DNA of 37,248 bases, taken from NCBI RefSeq assembly GCF_014837015.1, contig NZ_JACSPT010000024.1:1-37248 (forward strand), read 5' to 3'. The stretch comes from Acinetobacter pecorum (GTDB lineage Bacteria; Pseudomonadota; Gammaproteobacteria; Pseudomonadales; Moraxellaceae). The notes beneath the pieces were generated by a model, which was not told where the DNA came from, ran no database searches, and saw nothing but the letters and a program-made list of their open reading frames with translations. The translations under genes and the position numbers were made by a program. Below are positions 26,298 through 34,482 of the stretch, piece by piece. Every line of letters begins with the position of its first letter. Positions within the stretch are counted from its first letter, which is position 1.

Positions 26298-26614
26298 GAA
26301 GAGGGTTGGGCGCAATACAGCTCGTACAGCTTTTGCATCAGGCTCAAGACCTTGGGGTCACTCAGACGATAGAAAATCTGTTTACCCTCACGTCGGGTGC
26401 CAACCATGTCGGCCTTACGCAGTACAGTCAGCTGTTGTGAAAGTGTAGGTTGATGAATATCGGTAGATTCTTCAATTTCCTGAACATTCATTTCCCCGTC
26501 GACCAGGACACATAAGATTTTCAGACGATCAGGATTGGCTAAAACTTTTAGGCATTGGCTGACGAAATCGACCTGTGAAAAATCAATTTTGGCATTTGCA
26601 GCAATCATATCCAT
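26294..26614 (-). CDS. bigR: ArsR-family repressor, BigR/SqrR-type persulfide sensor
   Basis: 106-residue winged-helix protein with VLANPDRLKIL and HQPTLSQQLTVLRKADMV (recognition helix about 54-69). Cys35 (ILCVLVDG) and Cys101 (LYELYCAQ) are 66 residues apart. From memory that is the same spacing as the two reactive cysteines of BigR and SqrR, which form a di-/tetrasulfide link and release DNA. Cys21 is extra. It is divergent from the YeeE/hydrolase genes across 120 bp and should repress them when no reactive sulfur is present. The candidate operator is 26693-26720. Confidence 0.85.
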   Translation of the reverse strand: MDMIAANAKIDFSQVDFVSQCLKVLANPDRLKILCVLVDGEMNVQEIEESTDIHQPTLSQQLTVLRKADMVGTRREGKQIFYRLSDPKVLSLMQKLYELYCAQPSS

Positions 26615-26692
26615 AAATGTCCTCGAAACCTTTGATGTAGCCCGTGCAGTTTACACAATTTACCATAAAACTGCTTGATTATTATTTTTTAT

Positions 26693-26720
26693 TATATAAT
26701 ATAAAAAAGTATATTGTATA
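26693..26720. promoter_or_regulatory. Candidate BigR operator overlapping the pmpA-like promoter
   Basis: TATATAATATA (26693-26703) and TATATTGTATA (26710-26720) form an inverted repeat with one mismatch in 11 bp around a 6-base spacer. A -10-like TATAAT/TAATAT lies within it, 16 bases after TTGATT (26675), so a bound repressor would cover the promoter. The AT-rich dyad fits what is known of BigR sites. The binding is inferred. Confidence 0.55.
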
Positions 26721-26734
26721 GAGATTGATTCACC

Positions 26735-27151
26735 ATGCATGACTTCCTCATCGCATTTATTGGCGGTTTAATGCTCGGACTTTCAGTGGTCGGCTATCTG
26801 TACGTCAATGGCCGTATTGCAGGAATCAGTGGTTTGGTTGGGCAGGTATTAAACCCAAAAACCGTATTTAAAACGCCTGCGATCTGGTTTTTATCAGGCT
26901 TGATCATTACACCGTTTATTTATGGTCTGTTTGTACAACCTGAAATTGAATTGAATGCCAGCCCATTGATGATGATTGTGGCAGGTCTGCTGGTAGGCTT
27001 TGGGACACGTCTGGGTTCGGGCTGTACCAGTGGTCACGGAATTTGTGGCATTAGTCGGCTGTCTAAGCGTTCTATTGTCGCGACCATGACTTTCATGTTT
27101 GCAGGTTTTGTCACCGTTTATATTATCCGTCATATCACAGGAGCATTCTAA
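26735..27151 (+). CDS. YeeE/YedE family sulfur-transport half protein (PmpA-like)
   Basis: 138 residues with four hydrophobic segments and the YeeE/YedE motif GSGCTSGHGICG (about 92-103), whose cysteines are thought to guide thiosulfate or sulfane sulfur across the membrane. One of two half-length copies in a row. Together they match the PmpA/PmpB pair found beside BigR and the persulfide hydrolase. It would move reactive sulfur across the inner membrane. The next gene starts 1 bp after this stop. Confidence 0.88.
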   Translation: MHDFLIAFIGGLMLGLSVVGYLYVNGRIAGISGLVGQVLNPKTVFKTPAIWFLSGLIITPFIYGLFVQPEIELNASPLMMIVAGLLVGFGTRLGSGCTSGHGICGISRLSKRSIVATMTFMFAGFVTVYIIRHITGAF

Positions 27152-27152
27152 A

Positions 27153-27569
27153 ATGAAAAATGTGTTTGCCTTTTTATTTGGTGCCCTGTTCTCTGTGGGT
27201 CTGATGGTGTCGGGCATGTCCAATCCTGAAAAAGTACTCGACTTTCTGGATCTGTTTGGTGATTGGGATGCCAGTCTGGCCTTTGTGATGATGGGCGCGA
27301 TTGCGGTGGCCTTTATTCCTTTCCAGAAAGCGGTACGTGCGGCTCAACCGAAAACAGTATTTAATGAGCCTATTGATTTGCCTAAAAATAATCAGATAGA
27401 TAAGAAACTGATTACCGGTGCGGTTTTATTTGGTGTGGGTTGGGGGATTGCGGGCATCTGTCCGGCACCAAGTTTCACCTTGATCGGTTTGGGTCACTAT
27501 CAAGTGCTCTATTTTGTTGTAGCAATGCTGGTGGGTGTATGGATTCACCGTAAATGGTCAGGAGCTTAA
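27153..27569 (+). CDS. YeeE/YedE family half protein (PmpB-like, DUF6691)
   Basis: 138 residues with four membrane segments, opening MKNVFAFLFGALFSVGL. The second-half motif is GWGIAGICPAPSF (about 92-104). The true start is ATG 27153; the longer open frame from 27099 overlaps the previous gene. It is probably the partner half of the PmpA-like protein, giving one transporter for reactive sulfur. It is followed 2 bp later by the hydrolase gene. Confidence 0.87.
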   Translation: MKNVFAFLFGALFSVGLMVSGMSNPEKVLDFLDLFGDWDASLAFVMMGAIAVAFIPFQKAVRAAQPKTVFNEPIDLPKNNQIDKKLITGAVLFGVGWGIAGICPAPSFTLIGLGHYQVLYFVVAMLVGVWIHRKWSGA

Positions 27570-27571
27570 CT

Positions 27572-28471
27572 ATGCAAGACATTTCAATGGAAAAACAGGT
27601 ACAACAACCGGTTGTGCAAGATTTCTTTGAAGAAAACACCAATACTTTCAGTTATGTGGTAAGTGATCCTGTAACCGGACATTGTGCCATTATTGACAGT
27701 GTCCTGGATTATGATGCGGCCTCGGCCAGTACATCGACTACACATGCAGATCGTATTATTGCCTATGTTAAGGCAGAAAATTTAACTGTTGAGTGGATTC
27801 TGGAAACCCATGTTCATGCCGATCATCTGACCGCAGCGCAATACCTCAAGGCAGAACTGGGCGGTAAAATTGCCATGAGCCAGAAGATTTCTGTGGTACA
27901 GGAAACCTTTGGTGCGATTTATCATCTGGACATGAAACAGTTTAATGCCCTGCAACCATTTGACTACCTGTTTGAGGATCATGAGTATTTCAAGATTGGT
28001 AAACTGGATGCCTATAATATCCCTACGCCAGGGCATACACCGGCCTGTCTCAGCTATGTAATCGGGGATGCGGTATTTGTGGGTGATACCCTGTTTATGC
28101 CGGACTATGGTACAGCGCGTTGCGATTTCCCGCGTGGTAGTGCATCGACCTTATTCGATTCGGTACAGTCACTGTATCAGCTTCCGCCTGAAACTAGGAT
28201 GTTCTTGTGTCATGACTACCTGCCTTCAACACGTCATGACTATGTCTGTGAAACAGATGTACGAACCCAGAAAACCCAGAATATTCATATTCACGAAGGT
28301 ACCAGTAAAGCAGAGTTTGTCGAAATGCGACATCAGCGTGATGCTACTTTAAATATGCCGAAACTGATTCTGCCGGCAATTCAGATCAATATGAAAGCAG
28401 GGCAGTTCCCTGAGCCTGAAGCCAACGGTGTGTCTTATTTGAAATTGCCGTTGAATTATTTTAAGTCTTAA
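27572..28471 (+). CDS. MBL-fold hydrolase, persulfide dioxygenase-like (Blh/ETHE1 type)
   Basis: 299-residue metallo-beta-lactamase-fold protein. THVHADHLTA (His80, His82, Asp84, His85), PTPGHTPAC and GDTLFMPDYGTARCDF are the family motifs. The last two and LCHDY are found in ETHE1/Blh persulfide dioxygenases, which oxidise glutathione persulfide to sulfite. In the BigR operon this enzyme detoxifies sulfide. I take ATG 27572 (GGAG upstream) over an in-frame start inside the previous gene. No C-terminal rhodanese domain is attached. Confidence 0.87.
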   Translation: MQDISMEKQVQQPVVQDFFEENTNTFSYVVSDPVTGHCAIIDSVLDYDAASASTSTTHADRIIAYVKAENLTVEWILETHVHADHLTAAQYLKAELGGKIAMSQKISVVQETFGAIYHLDMKQFNALQPFDYLFEDHEYFKIGKLDAYNIPTPGHTPACLSYVIGDAVFVGDTLFMPDYGTARCDFPRGSASTLFDSVQSLYQLPPETRMFLCHDYLPSTRHDYVCETDVRTQKTQNIHIHEGTSKAEFVEMRHQRDATLNMPKLILPAIQINMKAGQFPEPEANGVSYLKLPLNYFKS

Positions 28472-28483
28472 AATCCTCCTTGG

Positions 28484-28519
28484 CATGTGTGATCATGTTG
28501 ATTGCACATGTTTTTTTTT
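28484..28519 (+). terminator. Rho-independent terminator of the sulfide operon
   Basis: CATGTGTGATC (28484-28494) pairs with GATTGCACATG (28500-28510) except for two central mismatches. Nine T follow at once. It lies 13 bp after the hydrolase stop. Confidence 0.7.
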
Positions 28520-28579
28520 ATCTGAATCAGACTGAAGTTAAACGTTAACCAAGGTGAGCTCGTCTGCTTCGTACGAGCC

Positions 28580-28630
28580 AGCGAGAAGTGAATCTAGTTA
28601 TTCAATTAAATTTACTTCTCGCTATTTTTT
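28580..28630 (+). terminator. Stem-loop with U-run, probable second terminator
   Basis: AGCGAGAAGTGAAT (28580-28593) pairs with ATTTACTTCTCGCT (28610-28623), giving 14 pairs with one G-U, and a loop of about 16 bases. ATTTTTTG follows the stem. It lies about 60 bp after another terminator, so it may end a separate short transcript. Confidence 0.6.
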
Positions 28631-29036
28631 GAACAGCAAATGTTAATATATTTTTTATTTAAGCAGTTTTATCCAGGTTTACTGTTTTAAACAGATCTCC
28701 CTGTCCGGATGGGCGCTACATAATAATCTTTTCAGTTCTATCTTTTCATCAAAGAGCTTCTTTGCAGCACAATAGGTTAGTCTTGTATCAAGGTGTTATT
28801 TTGGTTTGGTATATTTAAATTATTCTCTTTAATCCCAAAAAATAATATTCGTGAAAGGACTATGTTGCGTTTCAAAAAAATTAACAAAAAAAGTGAAAAG
28901 TAGATGAAATGCATTTTACAAGTGAAAAAATTATGTTAATTAATAGGAGGTGATTTTTTAGTCAAAAATCATGATGTTTCAGGAAGGAATATCTTAAGAA
29001 GCGTATTAAAAAAATGATTAAACAGGAGTTTCAAAG

Positions 29037-29147
29037 ATGCTTCAGCTTTTAAGAAAACTGTTCTGTCTGCATATTTATGAATATGAGCAAATGCAAGAAA
29101 TCGGCGAACATAGGGAGTGTCGTAAATGCGGGACAAATAAGGACTAA
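29037..29147 (+). CDS. Small Cys-rich protein (36 residues)
   Basis: ATG 29037 has AGGAG (29024-29028) eight bases upstream and a terminator after the stop. The product opens MLQLLRKLFCLHIYEYEQ and ends HRECRKCGTNKD. It has one early Cys-Leu-His and a late Cys-x2-Cys, a pattern seen in tiny zinc-binding proteins of Pseudomonas and Acinetobacter (PSPA7_2676-like, from memory). The cysteines and histidines could bind one metal ion. Function unknown. Support comes from the ribosome site, codon run and terminator. Confidence 0.6.
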   Translation: MLQLLRKLFCLHIYEYEQMQEIGEHRECRKCGTNKD

Positions 29148-29159
29148 CGTTCTTGCAAG

Positions 29160-29187
29160 AAAAGTGAGCATAGGCTCACTTTTTTAT
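29160..29187 (+). terminator. Rho-independent terminator after the small Cys-rich gene
   Basis: AAAGTGAGC (29162-29170), loop ATAG, GCTCACTTT (29175-29183), then TTT. A perfect 9-bp stem, lying 14 bp after the 29147 stop codon. Confidence 0.85.
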
Positions 29188-29249
29188 GTCTGTAATTCGC
29201 TAATTTACGTTAAAATTAAAGGGAATTTTAACTGGGTGAACAGCGGAAG

Positions 29250-29486
29250 ATGAGCAAGGATTTCTATGCAGATACCTATATCGTAGATGATAACCTGGCG
29301 GATACGCTGCACTGGCTCAGCCTGCATCAAGACAGTTATGACGCATTTAGCTATGATGCAGTCACTCAAGAGCTAGTGGTGCATCATGCCAATGGAACAG
29401 ATCAAATCCGAGTGGGAGATTATCTGAATGCCCGTTATGGCATTTTAATTACTGCACATAACTTTTCTACGAGTTCATCAAGTTAA
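29250..29486 (+). CDS. Hypothetical 78-residue protein
   Basis: 78 residues, acidic and hydrophilic (opens MSKDFYADTYIVDDN), with no signal peptide or membrane helix. The C-terminus ends in a Ser-rich tail. A weak ribosome site (GCGGAAG) precedes the start. It lies between the small-protein terminator and the convergent bioB stop (8 bp away). I do not recognise the family. It has good coding character and is probably real, as a lineage-specific Acinetobacter protein. Confidence 0.65.
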   Translation: MSKDFYADTYIVDDNLADTLHWLSLHQDSYDAFSYDAVTQELVVHHANGTDQIRVGDYLNARYGILITAHNFSTSSSS

Positions 29487-29493
29487 ACAATTA

Positions 29494-30495
29494 TTAGCTT
29501 GTCATGGCATCTGTGGCCAGACTACGAACACCTGGTTTTGGCTGTTCTGCAACCAGACCTAATTTAGCAAAAAGTTGCTGATCTCTGCCTTGAGCAGTAT
29601 TAGGGGTCGTCAACAGTTTTTCACCCGAGAAAATAGAATTTGCACCGGCCATAAATGCCAGAGCCTGATCTGAATCGGTTAAGGATTCGCGGCCTGCAGA
29701 AAGGCGGATATAACTTTTTGGCATCAGCAAGCGTGCTACGGCAATCGTCCGAATCCACTCGATGACATCCAGTTTTTCTACATCTGCCATCGGTGTGCCT
29801 TCAATCGGAACCAGCATATTGATTGGCACAGATTCCGGATGCACAGCCAAAGTCGCAAGTTCATACAATAAGCCAATCCGGTCATTACGGCTTTCGCCCA
29901 GACCAACGATACCGCCACTACAGACTTTCAGGCCAGCTTGACGCACATGATCCAACGTATCTAGACGATCATCAAAGCTACGTGTGCTGATAACGTGTGA
30001 GTAGTATTCACGAGAAGTATCCAGGTTGTGGTTATAATAATCCAGACCTGCATCTTTCAGGCGTTCTGCCTGTGACTCATTTAGCATACCCAGTGTCATG
30101 CAGGTTTCCAAACCTAATGCTTTGACTTCACGTACCATTTCCAGCACATAAGGCATATCGCGTTCATGCGGGTTGCGCCACGCAGCACCCATACAAAAAC
30201 GTGAACTGCCAGAAGCCAGTGCCTGTTTAGCTTCCTGGATGACTTTCTCGACTGCAATACGTTTTTCAGCTTCCAGTTTGGAATCATAGTGAGCTGATTG
30301 AGAACAGTATTTGCAATCTTCAGGGCATTTACCGGTTTTAATCGAGAGCAGGGTACTGACCTGAACGGTATTTGCAGTGAAATTTTCACGATGAACCTGT
30401 TGTGCCTGAAACACTAAATCCATTAAAGGTTGCTGATAAAGTGCTTGTATTTCTTCACGTGACCAATCATTACGTACGACATCACTACTGTTCAT
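29494..30495 (-). CDS. bioB: Biotin synthase
   Basis: 333-residue radical-SAM enzyme with the iron-sulfur motif CPEDCKYC (near 54-61), the segment GICSGG-like [11 protein letters not shown], and SAGRE near the end. It inserts sulfur into dethiobiotin. I start at ATG 30495 because AAGGA lies upstream; a more distal ATG at 30513 has no ribosome site. It sits about 9 kb from bioAFCD and on the other strand. The next gene on this strand (30628) is separated by its own terminator, so bioB needs a promoter in the gap 30496-30580. Confidence 0.93.
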   Translation of the reverse strand: MNSSDVVRNDWSREEIQALYQQPLMDLVFQAQQVHRENFTANTVQVSTLLSIKTGKCPEDCKYCSQSAHYDSKLEAEKRIAVEKVIQEAKQALASGSSRFCMGAAWRNPHERDMPYVLEMVREVKALGLETCMTLGMLNESQAERLKDAGLDYYNHNLDTSREYYSHVISTRSFDDRLDTLDHVRQAGLKVCSGGIVGLGESRNDRIGLLYELATLAVHPESVPINMLVPIEGTPMADVEKLDVIEWIRTIAVARLLMPKSYIRLSAGRESLTDSDQALAFMAGANSIFSGEKLLTTPNTAQGRDQQLFAKLGLVAEQPKPGVRSLATDAMTS

Positions 30496-30579
30496 CTGTC
30501 TGTCCTTGTTCATACTTATTTACATGCTTCATCTTAAGTAAAAGCATGGCTATCTTCATTAGCAAAATATGACCTTATA

Positions 30580-30612
30580 GAAAAAACAAAACCCACACAA
30601 GGTGGGCTTTGC
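30580..30612 (-). terminator. Rho-independent terminator after the Gln-rich small gene
   Basis: On the minus strand AAGCCCAC (30609-30602) pairs with GTGGGTTT (30596-30589) around a five-base loop (one G-U pair), and the T-run TTTTGTTTTTT follows. It separates the 30628 gene from bioB. Confidence 0.8.
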
Positions 30613-30627
30613 ATTTTACTGGACAGC

Positions 30628-30828
30628 TTATTTGTTGCTGTGATTTCCATGAATATCCTGACCATGCAGATCACTACGATGCTGCTTGTTAAACACGCGC
30701 TGGTCCTGTTCATGCTGGTTGTTTTTCGGAGAATTAATTGGCCCATGCTGGGGTTGCTGCTGTTGGTGCTTCTGCTGTTCTTCCTGAAGCTGTTCAAGTA
30801 GCTCTTGATTTGGATTTTTTGATGACAT
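30628..30828 (-). CDS. Small Gln-rich hypothetical protein
   Basis: 66 residues (67 if the ATG at 30831 is used), very rich in Gln, His, Asn and Lys and almost without hydrophobic residues, so probably disordered. It has a strong ribosome site (GGAGG, seven bases before ATG 30828) and a terminator behind it (30580-30612), which makes it a real gene despite low complexity. It opens MSSKNPNQELLEQLQ. Unrecognised family; function unknown. Confidence 0.7.
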   Translation of the reverse strand: MSSKNPNQELLEQLQEEQQKHQQQQPQHGPINSPKNNQHEQDQRVFNKQHRSDLHGQDIHGNHSNK

Positions 30829-30934
30829 CATCTTTCCTCCATTTCATTTTGACTATTTGTATTTATGCCATAGTCTGAAATAAGGGTGTGTAAGGCTTTT
30901 AAGTGAAACTGTGACGCTAGGTAAAGATAGAAAA

Positions 30935-32029
30935 TTAACTGGATTTTGCCAGTTGTTCTTGAACAGCCCAATCAATATGCACTTGTACAATCTCATCATG
31001 ATGGGCGCGCTGCTGATGGAGTGCCTGAACAATTTGTTCATCAAAAGGTGCATTTCCCAGACCGATCGCGATATTACGCATAAAGCTTTGATAACCGGTA
31101 CGGCGCATCGGGCTACCTTCAGTCGCACTTAAAAAGGTCGCTTCATCCCATTGCCATAAGTCCAGTAAACTGACCTGATCCAGTCCGTGCCGTGGATGAA
31201 AATCCTCTACCGAGGTGACTTGGGCAAAGCTGTTCCAAGGGCAAATCAGCTGACAATCGTCACAGCCAAAAACACGGTTACCAATCCCGCGTCGCAAATC
31301 TTCTGGAATAACGCCTTTATATTCGATAGTCAGATAGGCAATACAGCGGCGAGCATCCAGCATATAAGGCTCGACAATTGCCTGAGTCGGACAGATGTCG
31401 ATACATGCAGTACAGGAGCCACAATGTTTACTGGCAGGTGCATCAAAAGGGAGTTCGAGTGAAGTAAACAGTTCGCCCAGCACAAAGAATGAGCCTGATG
31501 TTTTATGAATCAGAAGGGTGTGTTTACCTGTCCAGCCCATACCGGCACTTTCAGCCAGAGATTTTTCAAAGATGGGTGCTGAATCCGCAAAAGGACGTGA
31601 TTCAAAATCTCCTACTTTTTCCCGGATTTTTGACGCCAAGGTCTTCAGGCGTCCACGCATGGTCTTATGATAATCCCTGCCACGGGCATAACGGGCAATA
31701 ATAGCGGAGTTCGGAGCATAAGGAATATACCTGGGTTCCGGTTTATCAACCAGATAATCCATGCGTACACAGATAATGCTGCGTGTGCCGGGAACCAGTA
31801 AAGCGGGATTGGCACGTTTTTCTAGATTGTCTTCCAGAAATTTCATGTCACCATGATATCCGCGATCCAGATATTCCTGTAAGCGGGCTAATTCTGCTTG
31901 AGCATCCGGTTTGGCAATGACACAATCAGTAAAACCCAATTCTAAAGCCTGTGCTTTAATCCAGGCCTTTAACTCAGCTGGATCTTGTTGATAGAACTGA
32001 ATTTGCGCGTGAGAATCGGGAGTTGTCAT
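30935..32029 (-). CDS. queG: Epoxyqueuosine reductase
   Basis: 364 residues. It shows the two iron-sulfur motifs of QueG, CGSCTACIDICP and CDDCQLICPWN, and the cobalamin/catalytic Asp region DYHKTMRGRL. It performs the last step of queuosine synthesis in tRNA. I use the start ATG 32029 (MTTPDSHAQ), because the longer open frame reaching 32173 runs through the divergent nnr gene and would add an atypical N-terminus. The start lies 24 bp from nnr, so the two share a short control region. Confidence 0.93.
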   Translation of the reverse strand: MTTPDSHAQIQFYQQDPAELKAWIKAQALELGFTDCVIAKPDAQAELARLQEYLDRGYHGDMKFLEDNLEKRANPALLVPGTRSIICVRMDYLVDKPEPRYIPYAPNSAIIARYARGRDYHKTMRGRLKTLASKIREKVGDFESRPFADSAPIFEKSLAESAGMGWTGKHTLLIHKTSGSFFVLGELFTSLELPFDAPASKHCGSCTACIDICPTQAIVEPYMLDARRCIAYLTIEYKGVIPEDLRRGIGNRVFGCDDCQLICPWNSFAQVTSVEDFHPRHGLDQVSLLDLWQWDEATFLSATEGSPMRRTGYQSFMRNIAIGLGNAPFDEQIVQALHQQRAHHDEIVQVHIDWAVQEQLAKSS

Positions 32030-32052
32030 AAACCAAAGACAGGAAATTAGAA

Positions 32053-33525
32053 ATGCAGCAACAAGTTTACCATAGCCTCGTTTATCATAGCCAAAGTATT
32101 CAAGCCTGGGAAAAGCGCTGGTTTCAGCAGCAAAATAGCTCCTATGGTTTAATGCAACAAATGGCTTGGGCAATCAGCCAGCAACTGGGCACTTTATTTT
32201 TCAGGCAAAAAATTAAAAAAATCGCTGTCTGCTGCGGTCAGGGTAATAATGCCGGCGATGGTTATCTGGTGGCCAAATATTTAAAACAGGCTGGTTTTCA
32301 AGTTGAAATTTATGCGGCTGAACCGGGCAGTTCCAGAGATCTGGCAACAGCTGTGCAGGAAGCCAAACAAGCCGGTTTGCAGCCTTATTCGCAGTTTGAC
32401 TTTCAAACCGAATATGAAGCCTATGTCGATGCTTTATTTGGCATTGGTCTGAACCGTCAGCTGGATTCGAATTGGCAAGATATTATTTATGGCATTAACC
32501 GGCAAAACGGATTAAAAATCTCGATCGATATTCCGAGTGGGTTGGGTGCCAATACTGGCCAGCCTATGCCTGTTGCGATTAAAGCTGACTACACTTTTAC
32601 AGGTTTAGGGTTCAAGGCCGGACTGTTCACCGGTCAGGGTAAGGAATATGCGGGCAAGATCGAACTGATTTCTGTAATTCCCGCAGATACTGAGCTTCAA
32701 CCGATTGCCCAGCTTGCATCACATCAGATCCAATTACCCAAACGCCAAACTTTTGGTCATAAAGGCAGTTATGGTCATGTGTTGGTGATTGGTGGACATG
32801 CCAATATGGGAGGGGCTGTGATTATGGCTGCCGAAGCAGCATTTGCTGCAGGAGCGGGAAAAGTCACCATTGCTTGTGATGCGAAACACCATACAGCGAT
32901 TTTGTCGCGTGCGCCGAATATCATGCTGCGTGATATTAATGCTCTCACTGTAGAGCAGCGCATAGCATTGATTCAGCAGGTTGACGCGGTCTGTTTCGGG
33001 ATGGGATTGGGGCGTGATGAATGGGCAAAAGAGCAATATCAGGCATGGTTTGATTTAATTCAAAATTCAGACCTCGAAATTGTCCTGGATGCAGATGCAC
33101 TGTGGTTTTTAGCCAGACAGCCCCAAATATTGAACTCCAAAACCTATGCTACACCGCATTCCGGGGAAGCCGCTACGCTACTGCAGAAAGGTACTCAAGA
33201 AATAGAATTAGACCGGGTTGCAGCTATTCATACCCTGCAACAAAAATATCAGGGACAATGGCTGCTAAAAGGTTCAGGCAGTCTGATTCTGGAAGAAAAA
33301 CTTTATATATGCACAGCTGGAAATGCCGGTATGGGGACGGGTGGAATGGGAGATGTGCTGGCCGGAATGATTGCCAGTCTAAAGGCACAATTTAAACAAA
33401 AAATTCATTTGCATGAAATTGTAACGCTGCATGCACTTGCCGGTGATGAACTGGCCAAAAATGGCCAACGTGGTTTGCAGGCTCAGGATATGAAACACGC
33501 GATTTATCAGGTAGTGAATCGCTAA
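32053..33525 (+). CDS. nnr: Bifunctional NAD(P)H-hydrate epimerase/dehydratase
   Basis: 490 residues, the usual size for fused Nnr (YjeF). The N-terminal epimerase domain has GQGNNAGDGYLVAKYL (about 60-75). The C-terminal ADP-dependent dehydratase domain has GHKGSYGHVLVIGG (about 236-249) and GTGGMGDVLAGMIA (about 427-440). It repairs hydrated NAD(P)H. AGGAAAT precedes ATG 32053. The neighbouring queG, divergent, is a common partner in gammaproteobacteria. Confidence 0.93.
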   Translation: MQQQVYHSLVYHSQSIQAWEKRWFQQQNSSYGLMQQMAWAISQQLGTLFFRQKIKKIAVCCGQGNNAGDGYLVAKYLKQAGFQVEIYAAEPGSSRDLATAVQEAKQAGLQPYSQFDFQTEYEAYVDALFGIGLNRQLDSNWQDIIYGINRQNGLKISIDIPSGLGANTGQPMPVAIKADYTFTGLGFKAGLFTGQGKEYAGKIELISVIPADTELQPIAQLASHQIQLPKRQTFGHKGSYGHVLVIGGHANMGGAVIMAAEAAFAAGAGKVTIACDAKHHTAILSRAPNIMLRDINALTVEQRIALIQQVDAVCFGMGLGRDEWAKEQYQAWFDLIQNSDLEIVLDADALWFLARQPQILNSKTYATPHSGEAATLLQKGTQEIELDRVAAIHTLQQKYQGQWLLKGSGSLILEEKLYICTAGNAGMGTGGMGDVLAGMIASLKAQFKQKIHLHEIVTLHALAGDELAKNGQRGLQAQDMKHAIYQVVNR

Positions 33526-33535
33526 GGAGAATAGC

Positions 33536-33808
33536 GTGCCAGTCATCAAATTAAATATTTCAGGCCAGGTACAAGGAGTTGGGTATCGTTACTGGTTTGC
33601 CGAGCAGGCTCAACAACTTGGACTGAAAGGATATGTGAAGAACTTGAGCATAGGTGGGGTAGAGGCTGTTATTGCTGGAACAGACTCCCAGCTTCAGGAA
33701 ATGATTACACGAAGTTGGCAAGGGCCTGCTTGTGCCAACGTACAAGCGGTTATTCAAGAGCATCTGGAATCTGACCTGGATGCTCAAGACTTTAGAATAT
33801 TGCGTTAA
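33536..33808 (+). CDS. Acylphosphatase
   Basis: 90-residue protein with the family signature GQVQGVGYRYWF (9-20), whose Arg binds phosphate, and the catalytic Asn in KGYVKNLS (about 36). It hydrolyses acyl-phosphate bonds. GTG start with AAGGAGA upstream. It lies 10 bp after nnr, hence the same operon. Its stop is only 3 bp from the convergent ruvC stop. Confidence 0.93.
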   Translation: MPVIKLNISGQVQGVGYRYWFAEQAQQLGLKGYVKNLSIGGVEAVIAGTDSQLQEMITRSWQGPACANVQAVIQEHLESDLDAQDFRILR

Positions 33809-33811
33809 ACC

Positions 33812-34357
33812 TTATCGACGACGGCTACTGACACGACTCCGGCCGCGTGCCATACCGCCCAACGCATTCAATACCGCCATTTTACTCATACTACCTGAAG
33901 CATGAGCATGACAAATGGCAGCAGCTAAGGCATCGGCAGCATCCTGCTGGGGCTTGATGCTGAGTTTTAGAATATTCATCACCATCATCTGTACCTGTTC
34001 TTTGTCAGCAGCACCATAACCCACCACCGACTGCTTGATCTGGCGCGCGGTATATTCAGCGACTTTCAAATCCAGATTGACCAGTGCAGCAACTGCAGCA
34101 CCACGCGCCTGCCCAAGTTTTAGGGCAGAATCCGGATTTTGTGCCATAAAAACCTGTTCGACTGCAGCTTCAGTGGGGCCATAAAATTTTACAATGCGCT
34201 CTACGCCGGCAAAGATCCGTTTTAAACGTTCAGGCATTTCCGCCGTTTCTGTTCTAATGGTACCTGCATCGACAAAAGTCAGTTTGGAGCCGTCTTTTTC
34301 GATAATCCCGTAACCAGTTAAACGAGAACCGGGGTCAATCCCAATAATTAATGACAT
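33812..34357 (-). CDS. ruvC: Crossover junction endodeoxyribonuclease RuvC
   Basis: 181 residues with the RNase H-like fold: Asp7 in [11 protein letters not shown], Glu in AAVEQVF, and the C-terminal [12 protein letters not shown] carrying the last catalytic acids. It resolves Holliday junctions with RuvAB. The tail is Arg-rich ([10 protein letters not shown]), which may help DNA binding. The start at 34357 is the family's. ruvA and ruvB are not in the window. Confidence 0.95.
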   Translation of the reverse strand: MSLIIGIDPGSRLTGYGIIEKDGSKLTFVDAGTIRTETAEMPERLKRIFAGVERIVKFYGPTEAAVEQVFMAQNPDSALKLGQARGAAVAALVNLDLKVAEYTARQIKQSVVGYGAADKEQVQMMVMNILKLSIKPQQDAADALAAAICHAHASGSMSKMAVLNALGGMARGRSRVSSRRR

Positions 34358-34482
34358 GCCTGCACTTTAAAAATAGAATAATGCCCATATTGTTACATAA
34401 GCGTATCAAAAAAGCTTGATCCTGATGAAGCTGTTGATTTCCCCATCCTATTATTTATTTTACTGAGATTAGATTAATTTTC

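Larger units (their letters stand above)
28472..29036. other. Gene-poor region upstream of the small Cys-rich gene
   Basis: About 560 bases without an obvious gene of normal size. After the terminator (28484) comes a hairpin GCTCGT/ACGAGC (28558-28578), then a longer stem-loop AGCGAGAAGT/ACTTCTCGCT (28580-28623) followed by ATTTTTTG, probably a second terminator. From 28850 the DNA is strongly A/T-rich, with a perfect anti-16S match AGGAGGTGAT (28945-28954) that has no clear gene behind it. Confidence 0.5.

Noticed and set aside
28929..28942. XerD-like half site (TTATGTTAAT) as part of a dif/pdif site
   Set aside because: The XerC half and spacing are missing, so only a chance match.
32030..32173. 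N-terminal extension of QueG
   Set aside because: The extra 48 residues are antisense to nnr and do not resemble the family; ATG 32029 gives the usual length.
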